From Vibrio agarilyticus (GTDB lineage: Bacteria; Pseudomonadota; Gammaproteobacteria; Enterobacterales; Vibrionaceae): a stretch of 64,000 nt of DNA. A program made the position numbers and the translations under genes. The stretch lies in NCBI RefSeq assembly GCF_012641465.1, contig NZ_JABAIK010000005.1, positions 1 through 64,000 on the forward strand. Direction: 5' to 3'. Below, one piece after another: positions 59,193 to 64,000 of the stretch. Within the stretch, counting starts at the first letter, position 1; every line of letters begins with the position of its first letter. Under the pieces are notes generated by a model, which saw only the letters and a program-made list of their open reading frames with translations, did no database searches and was not told the DNA's origin.

Positions 59193-59212
59193 GGCCATAT
59201 TGACCTATGGCC
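59193..59212. repeat. 7-bp inverted repeat before GH5 gene
   Basis: GGCCATA and TATGGCC flank a 6-bp centre, about 95 bp before the ATG of the first GH5 gene. The layout could suit a dimeric regulator; it does not fit the proposed GntR motif well. Confidence 0.35.
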
Positions 59213-59305
59213 GCTCAGTAAAAATAACGGCGCACGGTGATTCGAGAGTCGTCAACTTTTGAAAGTGCGCCGCCATTTAACTGTTTCACTTCGACTAGGT
59301 GAATT

Positions 59306-60928
59306 ATGAAACGATTGACTTCTGCAATTTTAACCTCACTTGCGGTGATCTCTGCCTCTGCCTCTATCTCTGCGGTGGCGAGTATTGAACCGATCCCTTA
59401 TCAGCCATTTGAAGCGCCTAAAGGCGAGGGGACTTCCAAACCATATCTTACATATCAAGGCAAAAATGTTTATCTCAATGCGGTAAATATTGCGTGGATT
59501 GATTATGGCCGTGATTTTGGTAATGGACTTAATGAATCTCGCGTGACAGAAATATTTGATGATATCGCCAAAAATGGCGGTAACGCGGTGCGCTGGTGGA
59601 TCCATGTTAATGGTACGCAAACGCCTGCTTGGGATGGCAAACTGATTGCGCCAGCCTCACAACAAAAACAAACCTTTGATGATATTGAACGCGCGCTTGA
59701 TCTTGCTGCAGAGCGCGGGTTGTACATCATGCCGACGCTGTGGTCATTTGACATGTTGTCAATTAATCAGTACGGCGTGAAAGAAGTGGCTGGCAATAAC
59801 TTTGCGTTTTTAACCAATGATGAAGTGCGCCAGAGCTACATTGATAACTTCCTAAACCCGCTGCTTGACCGTATTGCTGGACACCCAGCGCTCATCGCTA
59901 TCGATTTGTTCAATGAACCAGAAAATATGACCGAAGGCTGGTTTATTGAGCGTGAAAATCTTAAGGGTCAATATCCTGTGACCTATGAGGATATTCATAA
60001 AACCACGGCCATTCTAAGCGCTGCGGTTCACAAGAAAGCCAAAGCACTCAACAAGCAAATTATGACAACCACAGGGTCAAAATCGCTGGTGATGTTTATG
60101 GTCGATGGTCATGGTGGCACTAACTACTACTCTGATGAACGCATGATTGCTTACGCAGGTGACGATGCGCCACTTGATTTCTACGCGCCCCATTATTACG
60201 ACGACATGGATAAAAAGGGCACATGGTCGCCATTTTATCACCACGCCAGTTTTTGGAATCTCGATAAGCCGATCGTGATGGGGGAATACTATGTTGACCC
60301 ACATGGATTTAAACCAGCTGATTTTGCTTACTTTGATAATGAAGTGGGTCAGCAAAACCTCTGTCCACGCCTGGTTCATAACGGTTACGCTGGTGGTATG
60401 GCGTGGCAAATTTTCGATTATCAAGACAAGGCGCTAGATTGCATTAACAAGGGTGCGCAAGCGCTTGGGGTTAAAGTTGAAGATTTCGTTTATCCGGGTA
60501 TGACATACCTCAATGGTATGAAATTAAGCTCGGACTTTGGTAAGTCCAAATACCTTAATCAATCAGAAGCGACAGATAACCTAGTGGCACTTTCGATTAA
60601 TGAGCCAGCAGGGGAGAAAAAAGTCTATTTCAAATTGCCAGTCGATAAGGCTGAAGGAGCGAAAAAGGTCTCATTTAAAGTGAAATTCCCACAAGCGGCC
60701 CGTGATGCAAAAATCACTGGCGGTAAGTTTTACATGAAAGACGCGAAGTGGCAGTGGAACGACGCAAAATGGACCAACATCAAGCCAAACGAGTGGAAAA
60801 CCGTAACGTGGAAAATGAAAAAACCACTTAAAGGTGCAAATGAACTCGGTTTCCAATTTTACGGTAAGGCCGAAGGTGGCGCTTTCCAAGGTGAATTCCT
60901 CATCGACGACATCAAATTTAGCAAATAA
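59306..60928 (+). CDS. GH5-type endo-mannanase with C-terminal binding domain
   Basis: A 540-aa secreted protein (signal peptide to about residue 26). The catalytic domain (about 40-395) has VNIAWIDYGRDFGNGL, NAVRWWIHVNGTQTP, acid/base Glu204 in DLFNEPENMTEGW and nucleophile Glu327 in IVMGEYYVDP, as in GH5 mannanases. A C-terminal beta-sandwich-like domain (about 410-540), ending GEFLIDDIKF, resembles a carbohydrate-binding module. It is a paralogue of the next gene. AGGTG precedes the ATG. Confidence 0.88.
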   Translation: MKRLTSAILTSLAVISASASISAVASIEPIPYQPFEAPKGEGTSKPYLTYQGKNVYLNAVNIAWIDYGRDFGNGLNESRVTEIFDDIAKNGGNAVRWWIHVNGTQTPAWDGKLIAPASQQKQTFDDIERALDLAAERGLYIMPTLWSFDMLSINQYGVKEVAGNNFAFLTNDEVRQSYIDNFLNPLLDRIAGHPALIAIDLFNEPENMTEGWFIERENLKGQYPVTYEDIHKTTAILSAAVHKKAKALNKQIMTTTGSKSLVMFMVDGHGGTNYYSDERMIAYAGDDAPLDFYAPHYYDDMDKKGTWSPFYHHASFWNLDKPIVMGEYYVDPHGFKPADFAYFDNEVGQQNLCPRLVHNGYAGGMAWQIFDYQDKALDCINKGAQALGVKVEDFVYPGMTYLNGMKLSSDFGKSKYLNQSEATDNLVALSINEPAGEKKVYFKLPVDKAEGAKKVSFKVKFPQAARDAKITGGKFYMKDAKWQWNDAKWTNIKPNEWKTVTWKMKKPLKGANELGFQFYGKAEGGAFQGEFLIDDIKFSK

Positions 60929-60939
60929 GGAATGACTTC

Positions 60940-62691
60940 ATGAAAAAATTCAAACTTTCGCTATTGGCAGCGGCGACCACATTAGTATTGGGATGTGATG
61001 CGGGTTATTACAACGAAACACCGACTCCAGAAAAAGGGCCAGGTGAAAATAACCCCAACCCTGATTTGGAGTTAGGTACAGGTAAGGCTCTTAACTTTAT
61101 CATCGGCGCTGATGGCGCGATTCATTTTGCTGAAGCGCCAAACGATGGCGAAGAACGTTTTTACATCAATGGTACGAATGTAGCGTGGCTTAATTTTGCG
61201 AATGACTTTGGTAAGGGTTTTGACTACACCAAGGCGGAAGCCATGATGAACGGCGTTGCTGCTGCTGGCGGTAACACGTTGCGCTGGTGGATTCATACTA
61301 ACGGCACCACAACGCCAATGTGGGATGGTTCAACAGTTGCGGCGGCGGATAAACAGGAAAAAGCAATTGACGAAATTGCGACCGCGCTGGACTTAGCCGA
61401 GAAGAAAAACCTCAAAGTCATTTTCTCACTATGGTCATTCGACATGCTGGCAAAGACAACGGAAACTGGCGTAGCAGATGTGATTGACAACAACTTTGCG
61501 CTTTTGACCGATAATGCTGTGCGCCAAACGTACATTGATAACTTTTTGACCCCTTTAGTTAATAAGATCAAAGACAAGCCTGCGTTATTGGCCTTAGAAG
61601 TGTTCAACGAACCTGAAAATATGACAGAGCCATGGTTCCGCGAACGTGAAGCGCTGGCCAGCTCTGAATATCCGGTAACCGTTGCAGATATTTACGCAAC
61701 AACGGCAGAGTTAACAGCAGCAATTCATATGGCGGCAAGCGATATGCTGGTCACCACAGGGCCTAAATCACTGGGTCAATTTGTCAACGAAAGTGGCTCA
61801 GGAAACAATGCTTATTCTGACAGTAATATGGAAGCGGCATTACCAAGCGACTACACAGATAAAGCGTTAGCTCATCTTGATTTTTATGCACCACATTACT
61901 ACGACGATATGGGTAAAGAGGGGGCTTGGTCTCCATTTTATCACGATGTTAGCTATTGGGAGCTCGACAAACCGGTTGTTCTGGGCGAGTTCTACGCCGA
62001 TGCGACGGCAGATAAGCCGGCTGACTATGACTATTTCGATGATCCACTAAAAGGGTCGCAAGTCTGTTATCGTTTAGTCAAAGCCAATTACGCTGGCGGG
62101 ATGAGCTGGCAATTCGCAGGGAACAGTGGCAAATACCAGCAATCTGCTATTGATTGTATGAAAGCGGCCAATGAAGCGCTTGGTAATAGTGATGTAGAAG
62201 ATCCTACCGATCCTGAAGGAGAAGGTATCGGGTTTGAAGATGGCAACATTGAAGGCTTTAAGGCATTTTTAGATTCAACTGAAGGAACAATATTGCCATT
62301 AGAAGTGAGTAATGATGATGCTAGGTCAGGAGAGAAGTCAGCAATCATAAAAGCTACATCTGTTGAGGGTGAGAAGAAAATCCTATTGCAATTACCATTT
62401 GATGAGGAAACCGTACTCAACGAAGTAAAAATGTACGTTAAATTTTCACCAGAAGCTAAAGCGGCTGGAGTCACAGGGGGGAAAATTTATGCTAAAGATT
62501 CGGATTGGAAATTCATACCTGGAGATTGGGAGAGTATTGATACAGAAGATGAGAATGGATGGGTAGAATTCACTTGGATTTCCGACTCTCCATTAATCGG
62601 TTTAAAGGATTTAGCATTCGAAGCCTACGGTGCAAATAATGGACTTTCATTTAGTGGTAATATCTTATTTGATGATATAATCATCAAATAA
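60940..62691 (+). CDS. GH5-type endo-mannanase lipoprotein
   Basis: A 583-aa lipoprotein: lipobox LVLGC with Cys19 and Asp at +2, then a Pro-rich linker (TPTPEKGPGENNPNPD). The GH5 domain parallels its neighbour: NVAWLNFANDFGKGF, NTLRWWIHTNGTTTP, acid/base Glu224 in VFNEPENMTEPW and nucleophile Glu350 in VVLGEFYADA. A linker (DPTDPEGEG) leads to a C-terminal module (about 430-583) ending NILFDDIIIK, coded by visibly more AT-rich DNA. Anchoring suggests it works at the cell envelope. AAGGAA precedes the ATG. Confidence 0.88.
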   Translation: MKKFKLSLLAAATTLVLGCDAGYYNETPTPEKGPGENNPNPDLELGTGKALNFIIGADGAIHFAEAPNDGEERFYINGTNVAWLNFANDFGKGFDYTKAEAMMNGVAAAGGNTLRWWIHTNGTTTPMWDGSTVAAADKQEKAIDEIATALDLAEKKNLKVIFSLWSFDMLAKTTETGVADVIDNNFALLTDNAVRQTYIDNFLTPLVNKIKDKPALLALEVFNEPENMTEPWFREREALASSEYPVTVADIYATTAELTAAIHMAASDMLVTTGPKSLGQFVNESGSGNNAYSDSNMEAALPSDYTDKALAHLDFYAPHYYDDMGKEGAWSPFYHDVSYWELDKPVVLGEFYADATADKPADYDYFDDPLKGSQVCYRLVKANYAGGMSWQFAGNSGKYQQSAIDCMKAANEALGNSDVEDPTDPEGEGIGFEDGNIEGFKAFLDSTEGTILPLEVSNDDARSGEKSAIIKATSVEGEKKILLQLPFDEETVLNEVKMYVKFSPEAKAAGVTGGKIYAKDSDWKFIPGDWESIDTEDENGWVEFTWISDSPLIGLKDLAFEAYGANNGLSFSGNILFDDIIIK

Positions 62692-62714
62692 TTTTTCGTA
62701 ACTCCATACGATTT

Positions 62715-62750
62715 GCCCCACCCAGATGCAGCACTCGGTGGGGCTTTTTT
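62715..62750 (+). terminator. Rho-independent terminator of mannanase unit
   Basis: GCCCCACC and GGTGGGGC form an 8-bp GC-rich stem with a 14-base loop followed by six T residues, 24 bp after the last GH5 gene. The following 62751-63000 is AT-rich with no gene. Confidence 0.9.
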
Positions 62751-63000
62751 GTTAAATATAGAATATGTTGACGGGGGCTTAGAAGTCTGACTAGTAACAT
62801 TTTTATTATTAACAAATCATATTGATTGTTTTTAATGATAAATAATCAATATGAGTGCCTTTTTAATGAAAATAAAGATCACAAAAAAAGTACGTTTTAA
62901 TAGGTGAGAATTGGCATTGGAGTATAATTGAATTGAAAATAAAACATGAATAATATTGTTTTTATAAAATAAAGTTCTTGCTATAGGCATTGGGGGTTCT

Positions 63001-64000
63001 ATGACGCTTGTTCAGCGGATTGTGGCAGGTTTTGTGAGCATATTTTTATTGCTACTCATTATCGCTGCAACCAATTACAGCAATATAAATAACATGATAG
63101 GTCGAATCGCAGCGGTTGCTGACGACTCTACGCCATTTCTTATTACTGCATTTGATGTTCAGAAACAGTTTCTATACGCAGATGGTTTATTATCTGAGCA
63201 TGCACTAGTCAATGAGTATCATTTACTTACTGATATAAAGAGTGAATTTTTATCTCAAAATGAGAAGTTGAGATCATTTATCTCTGAATTTGCTCAATAT
63301 AACGTCACATCACAACAGCAGAGCTATATCAATAGTGTTGATCTCATGGTGGCCGACTATTTTAAAAGCGCCAGCGAGTTGATTACACTTCATGAAGCCA
63401 ATGTCATACTACAAGGAAAAGTCGTTGAGCTGAATAATCATTTTTTGCACCTTGAAGATACATACTCGTCTGCTGCATCATTGCTGTTACAAAAATCATT
63501 AAAAAGCCGTTCGTTGCAAAATCGTTCTGAGTTGGTCACGAGTGGTATTAACCGGGATATTAAATCGATTCGTCGCATCAATAATGACACGGATATTGAT
63601 GAGCTAGGAACGGTACTCGCCGATGATATTCGCGAAGCCACCGCTCGAGTGAAGTTGCTGAATATTGAAGACGACGTAAAAGCCCGTTTTTTGCGCAATC
63701 TTAATAAATTAAATGAATTAGCCCTAAGTGATGATGGTTTGCTACCAACGCTACGACAAAAGCAGCAAACATTGAATCAATTTAATCAGCAAAAGGCTGT
63801 CGTTCAATCTCAACTTAACCAAGTGACTCAGTTGATGGATAGCATGGTAGAAAGTGCGCAGCAAAGTGCCCAAGTTAATGCAGACTCTGCACGAGCGGAG
63901 GCGCTTAATGCCAAAGTGATCACCTCAATCATTGCCCTCATTTCAGCCATTGTTACGCCACTTGTCGGGTTTATTGTGGCGGTGAGTATCAAGCGTCCAT
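63001..64000 (+). CDS. Methyl-accepting chemotaxis protein, N-terminal part
   Basis: An ATG at 63001 opens a frame that runs off the window end (333 codons seen). It starts MTLVQRIVAGFVSIFLLLLI, a membrane segment, followed by a helical periplasmic sensor region of about 280 residues and a second membrane segment near the end (SIIALISAIVTPLVGFIVAV) leading into SIKRP, the start of a HAMP domain. This is the chemoreceptor layout; the signalling domain lies outside the window. It sits next to the mannan genes across a terminator, so a sugar-related signal is possible but unproven. Confidence 0.75.
   Translation, partial: MTLVQRIVAGFVSIFLLLLIIAATNYSNINNMIGRIAAVADDSTPFLITAFDVQKQFLYADGLLSEHALVNEYHLLTDIKSEFLSQNEKLRSFISEFAQYNVTSQQQSYINSVDLMVADYFKSASELITLHEANVILQGKVVELNNHFLHLEDTYSSAASLLLQKSLKSRSLQNRSELVTSGINRDIKSIRRINNDTDIDELGTVLADDIREATARVKLLNIEDDVKARFLRNLNKLNELALSDDGLLPTLRQKQQTLNQFNQQKAVVQSQLNQVTQLMDSMVESAQQSAQVNADSARAEALNAKVITSIIALISAIVTPLVGFIVAVSIKRP

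Overview
The window looks like part of a Vibrio (Vibrionaceae) chromosome. The grounds are a perfect-length 127-bp ERIC-type repeat plus several degenerate copies, a tandem glycine riboswitch in front of an AGCS symporter, gene content typical of marine vibrios, and moderate GC with AT-rich intergenic DNA. No rRNA, tRNA, CRISPR array, integron attC (VCR) or IS transposase was seen. All calls were made by reading the sequence; no database search was run.

Layout. 1-10 kb: a gene-poor left end with short degenerate repeats, then a DoxX-like membrane protein, a LysR regulator divergent from a DUF2798/AhpD-like pair, an M32 carboxypeptidase whose start codon overlaps the end of a large serine recombinase, a LysE/RhtB exporter, and a riboswitch-controlled Na+/alanine(glycine) symporter. 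10.3-30.3 kb: an exopolysaccharide locus, nearly all on the minus strand. Read from its promoter side it has a polyprenyl-P hexose-1-P transferase, short Wza/GumB-type export protein, Wzc tyrosine kinase, flippase, two glycosyltransferases, a WecG/TagA/GumM-type transferase, a polymerase candidate, an acyltransferase, ManC, a phosphomannomutase, a GH5 lipoprotein glycanase, two small envelope proteins, an O-antigen-ligase-like protein and a Wzb phosphatase. The set resembles xanthan/acetan (gum) and vps clusters and predicts a mannose-containing polymer. 31-36 kb: a HAD/UbiA-like membrane protein, a tiny membrane protein, a coiled-coil membrane protein, a NUDIX hydrolase and a GNAT-nitrilase fusion.

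36-46.4 kb: a LysR regulator divergent from a tightly overlapped periplasmic redox cluster: PCu(A)C copper chaperone, NapC-type tetraheme quinol dehydrogenase, cytochrome c-DUF1566 fusion with a CX3CH motif, beta-propeller, SCO1, TlpA-like thioredoxin, monoheme cytochrome c and an outer-membrane porin. An ArsP-like permease/thioredoxin pair and a SigZ-like ECF sigma factor follow. No known terminal reductase or oxidase is present, so this is the best candidate for an undescribed system.

46.5-64 kb: a beta-mannan (or glucomannan) utilisation locus: manA, a GntR/UTRA regulator, a cellobiose/lichenan-type PTS (IIB, IIC, IIA), a NodB-like deacetylase with altered metal ligands, two ROK sugar kinases, a GH1 phospho-glycosidase, a LamB-type porin, a GH26 and two GH5 endo-mannanase-like enzymes, then the N-terminal part of a chemoreceptor. 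A palindrome of the form AAAACCAT-ATGGTTTT recurs upstream of manA, between gntR and the PTS genes, before the second ROK kinase and before the porin, and is proposed as the GntR operator. Proposed flow: mannan is cut outside the cell, oligosaccharides enter by the porin, are taken up and phosphorylated by the PTS, split by GH1, phosphorylated by ROK kinases, and mannose-6-P enters glycolysis through ManA.
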